50,201 nt of DNA from an uncultured bacterium (GTDB lineage: Bacteria > Verrucomicrobiota > Verrucomicrobiia > Verrucomicrobiales > Akkermansiaceae): positions 1 to 50,201 of the forward strand of contig CAMACY010000007.1 in NCBI GenBank assembly GCA_945831585.1. Direction: 5' to 3'. The number at the start of each line of letters is the position of its first letter. The stretch's first letter is position 1. The notes below the pieces were generated by a model that saw nothing but the letters and a program-made list of their open reading frames with translations, made no database searches and was not told the origin of the DNA. Of the stretch, positions 41,721-50,190 are shown in pieces. A program made the translations under genes and the position numbers.

Positions 41721-41749
41721 TTGACAAGGCGAGAGCGGCGGGCTATACT
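41721..41749 (+). promoter_or_regulatory. consensus-like promoter of the lipoprotein hydrolase, nearly leaderless
   Basis: TTGACA (41721-41726) and TATACT (41744-41749), exact 17-bp spacer, the strongest promoter match in the window. Predicted start near 41756, 3 nt before the ATG at 41759. Confidence 0.75.
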
Positions 41750-41758
41750 GGCAGCATC

Positions 41759-43309
41759 ATGCTCTGCCGCCCCCTGCTCTGCCTCCTCATCCTGTTGCTC
41801 GCGTCCTGCGGCAGCCTGCGTCCCGCCGCGCCGGCAGCAGCACCCACGCTCACCGAGCTTCTGCGCGCCGACTGGCAGCAGCTGGCGCAGCGGCACATGG
41901 CCGACGACCGGCGCCAGGAGCTCATCGCGCGCTACAACGGCAGGCTGCTGCAACTGCTGCGCGAGGAGGGCGCCGCGCACGCACCCGAGGCCGCCCCCTA
42001 CGAGGAACTGTACCCCGCCGCCGATGTGGAGCTCCAGCGGCTCAGCGAGCGGGTGTGCAGCCCGGGACTGGGCGTGCCGATGGTGGGCGTCCTGCCCGCC
42101 GAGCCGCTGCGCGAGGGCGAGCTGGCGCGCACGCAGGGCATGGTGCGCCAGCTGACCGCCGTCCTGAGCTTCGATGCCGCGGGAAGCCCCCGCCTGCGCC
42201 TGCTGCCGCGCCGCGAGCAAGGGGACATCCGCATCGGCCCCCTGCGCTACGGGTTGGCGAGCGATGACAGCGCGCCGATGGAGCTCTACTGGTCGCTGAC
42301 GCACCCCGCCAAGGATCGACTGCTGGGGCTGCTGCGCCCGCAGAACATGCGCGTCGCCACGGGGCTGTCCTCCATGGAGGGCTACGACGCCCGCAAAATC
42401 CCCCTCATCCTCACCCACGGGCTAGCCTCCAGCGCCGAGACCTTTGCCGAGCTCGTCAATCGGCTCCAGGCGGATCCCGTGGTGCGCGAGCACTACCAGT
42501 GCTGGTTCTTCAACTACCCCACGGGAGTTTCCTGGGTGGAGACAGCCGTCTCCTACCGCCGCGCGCTGGCGGAACTTCGCCACAAGGTCGACCCGAAGCA
42601 TCGCAACCCCCGCTGGAACAAGATGGTCCTGCTGGGGCACAGCATGGGCGGGCTCATCACGCAGTACTCACAGTGCGAACAGCCCTGGCTGCTGCTGCGC
42701 AACAGCGGCAGCTTCAACCCTCAACGGCTGGAGCCGCTCATGAACGCTCGCTACATCGACCGCCCGCTGCCCAAGGCAGCAGCCGAGCCCTTCCGTACGC
42801 GTTTCTACTTCCGCCCCGTGGCGGCGGGCATGGTCATCTACCTCGCCACCCCCCACCGAGGAGCGCCGCTGGCGACCTACCGCCTCAGCGAACTGCTGAC
42901 GCGGCTCGTGCAGCTGCCGCAAAATCTGGTGGAGGAGGCGCTGCGCCTCCTGACCCTACAAGACGGCATGCTGCTCATGGAGCCACAGCGACTCACCGAC
43001 TGGTTCACCAGCGTCAGTCAGCTCTCGCCCGAGAGCTACTCCATCCGCGGGCTACAGGGGCTCGCCCTGCGGCGAGCGCCCACGCACTCCGTCATCGGCA
43101 ACCGAGGCTCGGATGCCCCGCTGCCCGAGACCTCGGACGGCATCGTGCCCTACTGGTCCAGCCACCTGCCCATCGGCAGCGAGTCCATCGTGCCCTGCGG
43201 ACACTCCGTGCAGGACGACCCCGCCACCGCCCGCATCCTCACCGACATCCTGCGCCGCTACGCCGCACCTACATCAGCTGCGCCAGCAGGGCGCGCTCGG
43301 CCTCGCTGA
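41759..43309 (+). CDS. lipoprotein alpha/beta-hydrolase (esterase/lipase-like)
   Basis: 516 residues. The lipoprotein signal ends in the lipobox LLASCG (Cys ~18). An N-terminal region of ~210 residues precedes the hydrolase: IPLILTHGLASSAETFAELV (oxyanion HG region), WFFNYPTGVSWVETA and MVLLGHSMGGLITQYS with the nucleophile Ser in GHSMG. The acid and histidine probably come from SDGIVPYWSSHL and VPCGHSVQDDP. It should hydrolyse esters or lipids while tethered to a membrane. Its 3' end overlaps the opposing thioesterase gene by 41 bp. Confidence 0.82.
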   Translation: MLCRPLLCLLILLLASCGSLRPAAPAAAPTLTELLRADWQQLAQRHMADDRRQELIARYNGRLLQLLREEGAAHAPEAAPYEELYPAADVELQRLSERVCSPGLGVPMVGVLPAEPLREGELARTQGMVRQLTAVLSFDAAGSPRLRLLPRREQGDIRIGPLRYGLASDDSAPMELYWSLTHPAKDRLLGLLRPQNMRVATGLSSMEGYDARKIPLILTHGLASSAETFAELVNRLQADPVVREHYQCWFFNYPTGVSWVETAVSYRRALAELRHKVDPKHRNPRWNKMVLLGHSMGGLITQYSQCEQPWLLLRNSGSFNPQRLEPLMNARYIDRPLPKAAAEPFRTRFYFRPVAAGMVIYLATPHRGAPLATYRLSELLTRLVQLPQNLVEEALRLLTLQDGMLLMEPQRLTDWFTSVSQLSPESYSIRGLQGLALRRAPTHSVIGNRGSDAPLPETSDGIVPYWSSHLPIGSESIVPCGHSVQDDPATARILTDILRRYAAPTSAAPAGRARPR

Positions 43310-43661
43310 AGGGAGCGGCCGAGCCGTCCGCACGATGGCGCCGCGCCGCCACCACCCGCACCACCGCCACGGGACCGGACTCGCCCGCAAGCTCGAAGCG
43401 CCAGTGCAGCGAGCTGTTGCCCAGCCGCGTGAGGCGCGCGCGCACCTCCACCCGCTCGAAAAAATGCAAGGGCGCGCTGTAGTCCACCTCCGCATGCACG
43501 CGGGGGTAGGCGTGACCATCGCGCGTCACCACCAAGCCCAGCGAGGCCAGCGCATGCGTCTCCGCCTCCTCGGCATAGTGAAAATAATTCGCAAAATAGA
43601 CAATGCCCTCGGCATCCGTCTCGTGCATCGCCACGCGGGTGGTGTAGGTAAAAGCAGGCAT
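43269..43661 (-). CDS. 4HBT-fold acyl-CoA thioesterase, YbgC-like
   Basis: 130 residues from the ATG at 43661 (MPAFTYTTRVA); an upstream TTG is less likely. MHETDAEGIVYFANYFHYAE holds the conserved catalytic Asp region of YbgC/FadM-type hotdog proteins, and VHAEVDYSAPLHFFERVEVR is the following typical segment. It hydrolyses acyl-CoA thioesters. It is last in a leftward cluster, 11 bp after the membrane-protein gene, and converges on the hydrolase gene. Confidence 0.82.
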   Translation of the reverse strand: MPAFTYTTRVAMHETDAEGIVYFANYFHYAEEAETHALASLGLVVTRDGHAYPRVHAEVDYSAPLHFFERVEVRARLTRLGNSSLHWRFELAGESGPVAVVRVVAARRHRADGSAAPFSEAERALLAQLM

Positions 43662-43672
43662 CGGCAGAACAA

Positions 43673-44791
43673 TCAACGGAAAAAGGAGCGGCGCCAGCCC
43701 GTGCCCATGCGGCGGCGCTCGGCATCATACACAGCATTCCAGCCCGCATCCTGCACCTCGGACACGTTGATGCGCTCGCCCGAGGCATCTGTGCGGATGT
43801 AGAGCAGCGCCATGTGCCCATAGCGGTCGCACAGGGTCAGGAAACGCTCGCGGCTCTCAAAAGCATTGTCCACGCTGGGAATGCTCAGGTCGCTCGCGTC
43901 GCGCAGCTGCGCGCGGTAGTCCTCGGGCAGCTCGTCCAGCCCCAGCCACGCCTCCGCCTCGCCGCGCGTCATGCCGGCAAAGCACTCGGTATCCGAGATA
44001 TGCTCCATAACCCGCAGCGCCGCATGCACCGCCGCACGCGTGGGACGCGGGCGACCCGCGCCGTCGCGCTCAAAGCACTTCATCACCCGCAAATCGCGCG
44101 CCAGCGCCTCCTGCGCCGTCGGCTGCGGGTAGCAGAGCAGCCAAAGAACGACCGCCGCCACCGCCGCGCTGTACAGCGCAAGGCGCGCCCAACGCCGGCG
44201 CACCAACGAGCGCCACACGCGCCCGAAACGCGCCACCAGCGTTCCATCCGCCTCGCCGAAGCGGAACTTCGGCTGCGGGCGCAGGGGAGCCGCCGCAATC
44301 TGCTGCACCGTGCGCGCCTTGGCGGGATCAAGCACCGCGGCATCCTCGCCCGACGGCTGCGACTCCGGCTCGGGGAAGAGGAAGTGCATCAGCAGCTGCA
44401 ACAAATAACCCCCGAAGAGCACGATAGCCATGTAGCCCAGCCCGCCCGGCAGCATAGCCCCCTGGAAAGGCAGCGAGGGGCTCACCCACTCCGGCTGCAA
44501 CGCCCGCAGCACCGGGCAGGCCAGCAGCGCCGCCAGCCACAGCCCGCCCACCGCCGCAAACCAACAGCGGAAAAAGCGCCCGCTCAGCGCCGCCGTGAAC
44601 ACGGAGACCGCCAGCGGCAACACCCACACATAGCCCCGCAGCGCGTAGAAGGACCAATCGCCCAGATACTCCTTGGCCGGGTCGGGCGGCACCACCGCAT
44701 CCGGGTAGGCCAAGCAGGCCAACAGCGCTGCCGCCGCACAAAGCGTCAGCAGCCCCGCCACCGCCGCACGCAAAACAGAGAGCAGCTTCAT
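43673..44791 (-). CDS. 372-aa membrane protein of unknown function
   Basis: Start at the ATG at 44791, preceded by GGGGGAGG. About four hydrophobic helices lie in the first 150 residues (SVLRAAVAGLLTLCAAAALL, VWVLPLAVSVFTAAL, CWFAAVGGLWLAALLACPV, YMAIVLFGGYLLQLLMHFL) and a fifth near residue 205 (LALYSAAVAAVVLWLLCY). A soluble ~170-residue C-terminal domain follows with ECFAGMTRGEAEAWLGL. Not recognised. It is cotranscribed between the adenosylhomocysteinase-like gene (15 bp) and the thioesterase. Confidence 0.65.
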   Translation of the reverse strand: MKLLSVLRAAVAGLLTLCAAAALLACLAYPDAVVPPDPAKEYLGDWSFYALRGYVWVLPLAVSVFTAALSGRFFRCWFAAVGGLWLAALLACPVLRALQPEWVSPSLPFQGAMLPGGLGYMAIVLFGGYLLQLLMHFLFPEPESQPSGEDAAVLDPAKARTVQQIAAAPLRPQPKFRFGEADGTLVARFGRVWRSLVRRRWARLALYSAAVAAVVLWLLCYPQPTAQEALARDLRVMKCFERDGAGRPRPTRAAVHAALRVMEHISDTECFAGMTRGEAEAWLGLDELPEDYRAQLRDASDLSIPSVDNAFESRERFLTLCDRYGHMALLYIRTDASGERINVSEVQDAGWNAVYDAERRRMGTGWRRSFFR

Positions 44792-44806
44792 CACCTCCCC
44801 CTCGGC

Positions 44807-45874
44807 TCAGGATGCCGCGCCGGGCATCAGCTTCTTCACATCCTCGCCGATGAGACCGCGGCTGCAGGCCACCGCCAGCAGCGCCTCCTCCACATCCGGC
44901 GGCGGCAGCAGGCAGCGGTGCGGCAAATCCGCCGTCAGCAGCTCCAGCGCGCAGGCATTGTGCAGCGCCATCGTCGTCTCGATAAAGCGCATGCTCGTGG
45001 GCTCCTCCAGCACAAAATTCAGCGGGCGCTTGTGGTTGAGCACGCGCTCCGTAGGGATATCGGGACCGAACTCGTCCTCCACGCCCAAGTTGGCCAGCAG
45101 CACCTTGGAGTTCGTGATGTCGGCCGCATGCAGCTTGCGGCGCAGCGCCCCGATGTGCCCCGTCACCGTTACCGTGCACCAAGAGTGCAAAATCGCCGCG
45201 TTAAGCGCCTCCGTATCATTCGCATCCACAAAGGACGCATCTCCCGGCAGCTCGCCGCTCTTGTCGACCACATCGGCCACCAGCACCTTCATCCCGTGCT
45301 GCCGCGCATAGTAAGCCACCCCCTGCCCCACCTTGCCGTAGCCGATGATCAACAGGGGGCGATTCGCCCAATCGGCATAGCCCAGCTGCCGCAGCGCGCG
45401 GAAAAAGCCCTCGCCCGTCCCCAAAATGGTCTCAATGCGCTTGATGCGCCCGCCATCCGCCACAAAGACGGGGTACTTGGCGTGCTCATAGCGATCCACC
45501 CCACTGCGCGTCAGCTCACAAGCACCCAGCACGGGACGCAGGCGGCGGAACTGCCCGGCGCAGTCCAGAATAATGTCAAACGCAGTATCATCGCGCCGTG
45601 CATAGCGAATGCCGAAGTCCCCCGCACGGCGCAGCATGGCGGGGTCATGCGGCAGCGCCGTCCGCGCCGGGACATACAGCTCGGCACCGCCCGCCAAGAG
45701 CGCCATGTGCTTAGCCAACGTGTTGCGGTAGAGCGGCGTAGCATCCAAAATCCGCAGCCCCTCCAGCGGGCGGGTCTGCGACCACTGCTCCGCCTGCGCC
45801 AAGAGGGTCGGCATCTCGGCCTCCGTATAAAATTCCCCCAGATAGCGGCGCAACTGTTCGGCATGCTCGTTCAT
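44807..45874 (-). CDS. adenosylhomocysteinase-like NAD-binding protein
   Basis: 355 residues from the ATG at 45874 (MNEHAEQLRRYL); an earlier TTG overlaps the promoter. LLIIGYGKVGQGVAYYARQH is the NAD-binding GxGxxG loop (about residues 180-200) as in SAHH, and TVTGHIGAL, then KVLLANLGVEDEFGPD follow the SAHH order (TxTGN..., NxGHFxxEI). It is about 80-100 residues shorter than canonical SAHH (430-480) and the substrate motifs are altered (LDCAGQFRRLRP), so substrate may differ from S-adenosylhomocysteine. First gene of the leftward cluster. Confidence 0.65.
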   Translation of the reverse strand: MNEHAEQLRRYLGEFYTEAEMPTLLAQAEQWSQTRPLEGLRILDATPLYRNTLAKHMALLAGGAELYVPARTALPHDPAMLRRAGDFGIRYARRDDTAFDIILDCAGQFRRLRPVLGACELTRSGVDRYEHAKYPVFVADGGRIKRIETILGTGEGFFRALRQLGYADWANRPLLIIGYGKVGQGVAYYARQHGMKVLVADVVDKSGELPGDASFVDANDTEALNAAILHSWCTVTVTGHIGALRRKLHAADITNSKVLLANLGVEDEFGPDIPTERVLNHKRPLNFVLEEPTSMRFIETTMALHNACALELLTADLPHRCLLPPPDVEEALLAVACSRGLIGEDVKKLMPGAAS

Positions 45875-45885
45875 ATCCGAAAGCC

Positions 45886-45913
45886 AGTCTAGTCCATGGC
45901 ACTCGAAATGCAA
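45886..45913 (-). promoter_or_regulatory. promoter of the adenosylhomocysteinase-like cluster
   Basis: On the minus strand TTGCAT (45913-45908) and TAGACT (45891-45886), 16-bp spacer; predicted start about 5 nt before the ATG at 45874. The 323-bp gap to the porin gene at 46198 otherwise holds only the porin promoter and leader; I see no small gene in it. Confidence 0.5.
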
Positions 45914-46111
45914 GCAAAAAGGCTGCCCGCTCCGTTGCGGATCACCGGGTTCCCAAAAGGAACACAGACTTCAGCCATTCTCTATTGAATGAATCTATTT
46001 GCTCCGTTGTTCCGCCTTGATCCCAACTGCCCTTATCAACGCAAACCACAAAAATGGGTGTTGACCCAAAAATCTTTGGGACACGTGTGCACCGCCGCCG
46101 CGCGGCGAGGA

Positions 46112-46139
46112 TTGTGCTTGAAAAACAAGCAGATATGGT
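46112..46139 (+). promoter_or_regulatory. probable porin promoter with a structured leader
   Basis: TTGTGC (46112-46117) and TATGGT (46134-46139), 16-bp spacer; TTGAAA with TAAGTT shifted 6 bp is an alternative pair. The ~50-nt leader has a GGGGCGG/CCGCCCC hairpin (46155-46176) just ahead of the ATG at 46198, unlike the leaderless genes nearby, so translation control is possible. Confidence 0.4.
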
Positions 46140-46197
46140 GTAAGTTGCGCCTGCGGGGCGGGCAGACTGCCGCCCCCCTTCTCCACCGAATACGACC

Positions 46198-47463
46198 ATG
46201 AACACACGCATGTTGCTCCTGATGGCGACAGCTCTTGCCGGCTCTGCCGCCGCTGCCGATGCCCCCCGCGATTGGACCCACGCCGTGCAGGATGCCCTGA
46301 CGGTGTACAAAAGCGACACGGGCGTGCTGCGCAAGGTGAAGTTTTCGTGGATGGAGCAGTTCCAGATGGCCGTGGTGCAGCCCAACGGTAGCAACGGTCT
46401 GCACCTGCGCGATGGGGCAAGCCCCTACAATTTCGAGTTCCGCCGCTCGTGGGTGGGGGTCAATGTCGACTTCTCCACCGGCACCACCTTCCACACCTGG
46501 GGGCGCATCGGCGGCTTGCCCTACCGCGAGAGTTACAGCGGCGGGCGCACGGTCAAGACTTACAGCTACACGGATCTCTTCGACCTCTGGGTGCAGCAGC
46601 AGATTCCCTCGGTGAAGGGACTCAGCGTCAAGGCGGGCAAAATCAAGCCGCTGTTCACGACGGACTACTCCACGCCCTCGTCGCAGATTCCCTGTCTGGA
46701 GCGCTCGCTGCTCAGCAATCAGTATGGGCTGGATTCCAACTGGGGTGTGGATGTGACCTACGCGCCGAACAAGCAGGACAAGTTCTACCTGCAACTCTTT
46801 GCCAATGACCGCGCTTCAGCCTCCAAGAGCATGACGCACCGCGATGTTTACCGCGACGGGCGCGGGCTGAAGGGCGAGTTCGGATGGGAGGATAAGTTCT
46901 TCGCCATCGCGGGAGTCTCGCACAAGTACGCCGTGACGGAGCGCGGCTACCGGCAGCTCTCCGCGCAGTACATGCACGACTTCGACAACAGCTACGACCA
47001 CGGCACGGCACGCGGTGCCAACTACTATGGGGCGAATGTGAAGGATGCCCTCTCCCTCGGGTACGAGTGGAAGCAGGATCGCCTGCGCGTCATCAGCAAT
47101 GTGGTCGCTTCCTTCGAGATGGCGCGCTCGGCTTCGGGCTACAGCAACAATAATCTGGGCTGGGAGTTGGAGCCGATTTACACGCTCTGCCCGCATGCGG
47201 ATTTGGTGCTGCGCTATGTGGGGATGACGGGGCGCCGCGCCTGCAAGCTGGGCGCCGACCGCTACATCACCCGCCAGTGCGACGAGGCAAGCTGGGTCGA
47301 CAGCGCGCACAGTTTTTACGTGGGTCTCGATCTCTATGCTTCTGCGGTGAACAAGAACGCGCTCAAGTGGATGTTCGGTGCGGAGTACACCACCGCCCGC
47401 CTCGGCGGCAGCGATTGCTACAACGGCTGGGAATACAGCAGCGCCATCCGCTGGAACTTCTGA
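46198..47463 (+). CDS. outer-membrane porin-like beta-barrel protein
   Basis: 421 residues. Signal peptide MLLLMATALAGSAAAADA (cleavage near residue 20). The mature protein alternates hydrophobic and polar residues throughout with Gly/Tyr/Trp-rich strands and ends in IRWNF, the terminal Phe used for outer-membrane assembly. FRRSWVGVNVDFSTGTTFHT, GLSVKAGKIKPLFTTDYSTP and LERSLLSNQYGLDSNWGVDV resemble phosphate-selective porin O/P-type barrels. Probably a nutrient channel. Single gene with its own promoter and terminator. Confidence 0.78.
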   Translation: MNTRMLLLMATALAGSAAAADAPRDWTHAVQDALTVYKSDTGVLRKVKFSWMEQFQMAVVQPNGSNGLHLRDGASPYNFEFRRSWVGVNVDFSTGTTFHTWGRIGGLPYRESYSGGRTVKTYSYTDLFDLWVQQQIPSVKGLSVKAGKIKPLFTTDYSTPSSQIPCLERSLLSNQYGLDSNWGVDVTYAPNKQDKFYLQLFANDRASASKSMTHRDVYRDGRGLKGEFGWEDKFFAIAGVSHKYAVTERGYRQLSAQYMHDFDNSYDHGTARGANYYGANVKDALSLGYEWKQDRLRVISNVVASFEMARSASGYSNNNLGWELEPIYTLCPHADLVLRYVGMTGRRACKLGADRYITRQCDEASWVDSAHSFYVGLDLYASAVNKNALKWMFGAEYTTARLGGSDCYNGWEYSSAIRWNF

Positions 47464-47481
47464 GCCAAGCGCCTTCCCCAC

Positions 47482-47511
47482 CGCCCGAGCATCGCCGCTC
47501 GGGCGTTTTTT
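47482..47511 (+). terminator. rho-independent terminator after the porin gene
   Basis: CGCCCGAG (47482-47489) and CTCGGGCG (47498-47505), 8-nt loop, then TTTTTT. It starts 19 bp after the stop codon. Confidence 0.92.
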
Positions 47512-47539
47512 GTCCGGCGGTTTTTGCTCAGCAGCGGGC

Positions 47540-48460
47540 TTAGTCTCCCCGGTCGGCGCGGGGGTGAGCCTCGCGGTAGACCTGCATGAGCCGCGCCTTG
47601 GTCACGTGCGTGTAGATCTGCGTGGTGGAGAGCGAGGCATGCCCCAGCAGCTCCTGCACGGCGCGCAGGTCGGCGCCCGCATCAAGCAGGTGCGTGGCGA
47701 AGGTGTGGCGCAGTTTGTGCGGCGAAATGTGGAAGGGAATCTCGCTGCAACGCAGGTACTTATCCAGCATGAGCTGCACGCTGCGCCCGGTCATACGCCG
47801 CCCCAGGCGGCTGATGAAGAGCGGTCCGCTCTCGCCCAGCCCGGCCATGCGGCGGTAGGTCGCCACCGCCTCGCGCGCATACTCGCCCACGGGCACGAGC
47901 CGCACCTTGCGCCCCTTGCCCAGCACGCGCAGGCAGCCGTCGCCGCTGCGCAGGGCATCCGCATCCAAGCCCACCAGCTCACTCAAGCGCATGCCACAGG
48001 CGTAGAACAGCTCCAGAATGGCCGCATCGCGGTAGGGCAGCCAGTCGGGGCTCTTCTTGTCGGGCGGCAGCTGCAGGGGCAGCGCCAGCAGCGCCTCCAT
48101 CTGCCGCAGGCTCAGGTGCACGGGCAGACTCTGCGCCGCCTTGGGCAGCCGCAGCCCCGCCAGCGGGTTAACCGCCAAGCCCTCGCGGCGCATGAGGTAG
48201 CTGTAGAAGGAGCGCAGGGCGGCGAAGCGCAGGCGGATGGTGGCGGGTTTGAGCTGCTGCTCGGTCGACTCGCAGAGCCAGGCGCGGAAGTCCTCCGCGC
48301 TGCACTCGCTCCAGGCGCGCTGCGCGGGTTGCAGCCAACGGCGGAACTGCGCGAGCGCGCGGGCGTAGGCTTCCACCGTGCGCGGCGAGGCTCCGCGCTC
48401 GGTCTCCTGGTACTCCAGAAAGCGGAGCACCAACGCCGTCTCCGGGTCGACTTCGGGCAC
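47540..48460 (-). CDS. tyrosine recombinase XerC/XerD
   Basis: 306 residues from the GTG at 48460; longer versions run into the neighbouring promoter. N-terminal SAM-like domain (GASPRTVEAYARALAQFRRW) and catalytic domain with Arg in YACGMRLSELVGL, HxxR in HKLRHTFATHLLDAG, His in LLGHASLSTTQIYTH with the Tyr just before TH. Length and motifs match Xer recombinases that resolve chromosome dimers at dif, rather than phage integrases. Which of XerC or XerD cannot be decided by sight. It is not part of the prophage. Confidence 0.9.
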   Translation of the reverse strand: MPEVDPETALVLRFLEYQETERGASPRTVEAYARALAQFRRWLQPAQRAWSECSAEDFRAWLCESTEQQLKPATIRLRFAALRSFYSYLMRREGLAVNPLAGLRLPKAAQSLPVHLSLRQMEALLALPLQLPPDKKSPDWLPYRDAAILELFYACGMRLSELVGLDADALRSGDGCLRVLGKGRKVRLVPVGEYAREAVATYRRMAGLGESGPLFISRLGRRMTGRSVQLMLDKYLRCSEIPFHISPHKLRHTFATHLLDAGADLRAVQELLGHASLSTTQIYTHVTKARLMQVYREAHPRADRGD

Positions 48461-48498
48461 GGCGCCATCATAGCACGGCGGCGCGGCGAAAAAAAGGC

Positions 48499-48527
48499 TT
48501 TTCTCCACCGCCGGGCGGGTGTACAAT
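48499..48527 (+). promoter_or_regulatory. promoter implying a leaderless GTG start for the thioredoxin-like gene
   Basis: A -10-like TACAAT (48522-48527) overlaps the first in-frame ATG (48526). Transcription would start near 48534, right at the GTG at 48535. The -35 is poor (TTTTCT at 48499-48504). Confidence 0.45.
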
Positions 48528-48534
48528 GGGCGGC

Positions 48535-49080
48535 GTGAAGCCTTGTTCCCTGCTCCTGCTGCCTGTGGCGCTCTGCCTGCTCGCCGGATGCGGCAAGTCG
48601 GAGAAGGAACGTGCCGCCCGCGCCGAGCAGTTCACCACCTCCACCAAACCCGCGCCCAACCCGCAGCGCGAGGAGCTCGAAACGCTGATTCGCCAAGACA
48701 CGGCGGCGCCCACGACCCTCCACGGCGCGCCCAAGTTCGAGCTCTACAGCGAGTACAAGGGCGAGGACATCCGCCAAGTGACGGGAGTCTCCGGGCGCAG
48801 CCTGCTGCTGTGCTTCACGGCGCCCTGGTGCCCCCACTGCACGAAGATGCGCCGCTCGCTCAAGCGGCTGGCCGAGGCGGAGCAGAGCCGGGTGCAGGTG
48901 GTGGAGGTCAACGCCGATGCCTACCCCGCGCTGGCCGAGCAGTTTTCCGTCACCAAGGTGCCCACCACCATTTTCTACACCGAGGGGGTGCGGCTGCGCA
49001 GCATCGTGGGCTCCTACACCTCCGAGAGTCTGCGCAAGTTCCTGCACAACCTGCTCTCGCGCGCCGAGGATCCTTCCTGA
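48535..49080 (+). CDS. thioredoxin-fold lipoprotein
   Basis: 181 residues from the GTG at 48535, preferred over the ATG at 48526 because the latter overlaps the predicted -10. Signal and lipobox LCLLAGCG anchor it to a membrane. The thioredoxin domain has LLLCFTAPWCPHCTKMRRSL (active site CPHC, about residue 105) and the cis-Pro loop VTKVPTTIFY. It likely reduces or shuffles disulfides in the periplasm. It is 18 bp upstream of trpS and probably cotranscribed. Confidence 0.82.
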   Translation: MKPCSLLLLPVALCLLAGCGKSEKERAARAEQFTTSTKPAPNPQREELETLIRQDTAAPTTLHGAPKFELYSEYKGEDIRQVTGVSGRSLLLCFTAPWCPHCTKMRRSLKRLAEAEQSRVQVVEVNADAYPALAEQFSVTKVPTTIFYTEGVRLRSIVGSYTSESLRKFLHNLLSRAEDPS

Positions 49081-49098
49081 ACACATCCCGATACCACC

Positions 49099-50073
49099 AT
49101 GCGATTTCTCACCGGACTTCAACCGAGCGGTCAGCTCCACATCGGCAACTATTTCGGAGCCATTCAACCCGCCGTGCAGCTGCAGGAGCAGGGCGAGGGC
49201 TTTTACTTCATCGCCAACTACCACGCGATGACCACCATGGAGAGCGCCGCCAAGCTGCGCGAGAACACCCGCGGGCTGGCCGTGGATTTCCTCGCCTGCG
49301 GGCTCGACCCCAAGAAGTCGGTTTTCTTCGCCCAGAGCGCCGTGCCCGAGGTCAACGAGCTGGCGTGGATTCTCTCTACCGTTTGTCCCATGGGGCTGCT
49401 GGAGCGCTGCCACAGCTACAAGGAGAAGATGGCCAAGGGTTTTGCCGCCTCGCACGCGCTCTTTGCCTACCCCGCGCTCATGGCGGCCGACATCCTGCTC
49501 TACAACAGCGATGCCGTGCCCGTGGGCAAGGACCAGAAGCAGCACCTGGAGGTCACGCGTGATTTGGCCGGCAAGATGAACGATACCTTCGGCGAGGAGC
49601 TCTTCAAGCTGCCCGAGCCCATCATCAGCGAGGTGACGGCGGTCGTGCCCGGGCTCGACGGGCAGAAGATGAGCAAGAGCTACGGCAACACCCTGCCCAT
49701 CTTCGGCGAGGAAAAGGCGCTGCGCAAGCTCATCAATAAGAAGGTGGTGACGGATGCCACCCCGCTGGAGGCTCCTAAGCCTACCGAGGGCTCCATCATT
49801 CTGGCGCTCTACAAGCTCTTTGCGAGCCCCGAGCAATACGCGGACATGGTGGCGCGCCACCGTGCCGGCGGTGTGGGCTACGGACAGTTCAAGAAAGAGC
49901 TCTTCGAGGCCTACTGGGAGTTCTTCCGCCCCGCCCGCGAGCGCCGCGAGCAGATTCTCGCCCATCCCGAGTATGTGGACGAGGTGCTGACGCAGGGGGC
50001 CGCCCGCGCCCGCGAGGAGGCGGCCGCCACCCTGAGCCGCGTCCGCAAGGCCGTGGGTCTGGAGTGGTTGTGA
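49099..50073 (+). CDS. trpS: tryptophanyl-tRNA synthetase
   Basis: 324 residues. TGLQPSGQLHIGNYFGA carries the HIGH-type motif (HIGN), followed by YFIANYHAMTTM, GKDQKQHLEVTRDLAGKMND and PGLDGQKMSKSYGNTLPIFG with the KMSKS loop. Class I synthetase that charges tRNA-Trp. The length matches bacterial TrpRS. Followed by a strong terminator. Confidence 0.96.
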   Translation: MRFLTGLQPSGQLHIGNYFGAIQPAVQLQEQGEGFYFIANYHAMTTMESAAKLRENTRGLAVDFLACGLDPKKSVFFAQSAVPEVNELAWILSTVCPMGLLERCHSYKEKMAKGFAASHALFAYPALMAADILLYNSDAVPVGKDQKQHLEVTRDLAGKMNDTFGEELFKLPEPIISEVTAVVPGLDGQKMSKSYGNTLPIFGEEKALRKLINKKVVTDATPLEAPKPTEGSIILALYKLFASPEQYADMVARHRAGGVGYGQFKKELFEAYWEFFRPARERREQILAHPEYVDEVLTQGAARAREEAAATLSRVRKAVGLEWL

Positions 50074-50147
50074 GAGCATCCCCCGCCGCGCATAGCCGGC
50101 CGCCGAGCCCGCCAACGGCGCGCGACCAGGCGCCTGATGCCACCAAA

Positions 50148-50190
50148 GCAAACGCGCACGCCTGAGACAGGCGTGCGCGTTTGCTCTTTT
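50148..50190 (+). terminator. strong terminator after trpS
   Basis: A 17-bp perfect stem (GCAAACGCGCACGCCTG and its complement) around the 3-nt loop AGA, followed by TCTTTT. It lies 75 bp after the stop; nothing else is seen in the remaining sequence to 50201. Confidence 0.88.

Noticed and set aside
43814-45892. Plus-strand ORF of 692 codons opposite the membrane and adenosylhomocysteinase-like genes
   Set aside because: Arg/Gln/His-rich shadow sequence without any motif; the opposite strand carries an NAD-binding loop and membrane helices.
46018-46551. Minus-strand ORF overlapping the porin gene start
   Set aside because: Antisense to a signal-peptide-bearing porin; no motif and no promoter in that direction.
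47540-48460. Xer-type recombinase considered as the prophage integrase
   Set aside because: It lies 16 kb outside the element, has Xer length and motifs, and the prophage has its own DDE transposase and a target duplication.
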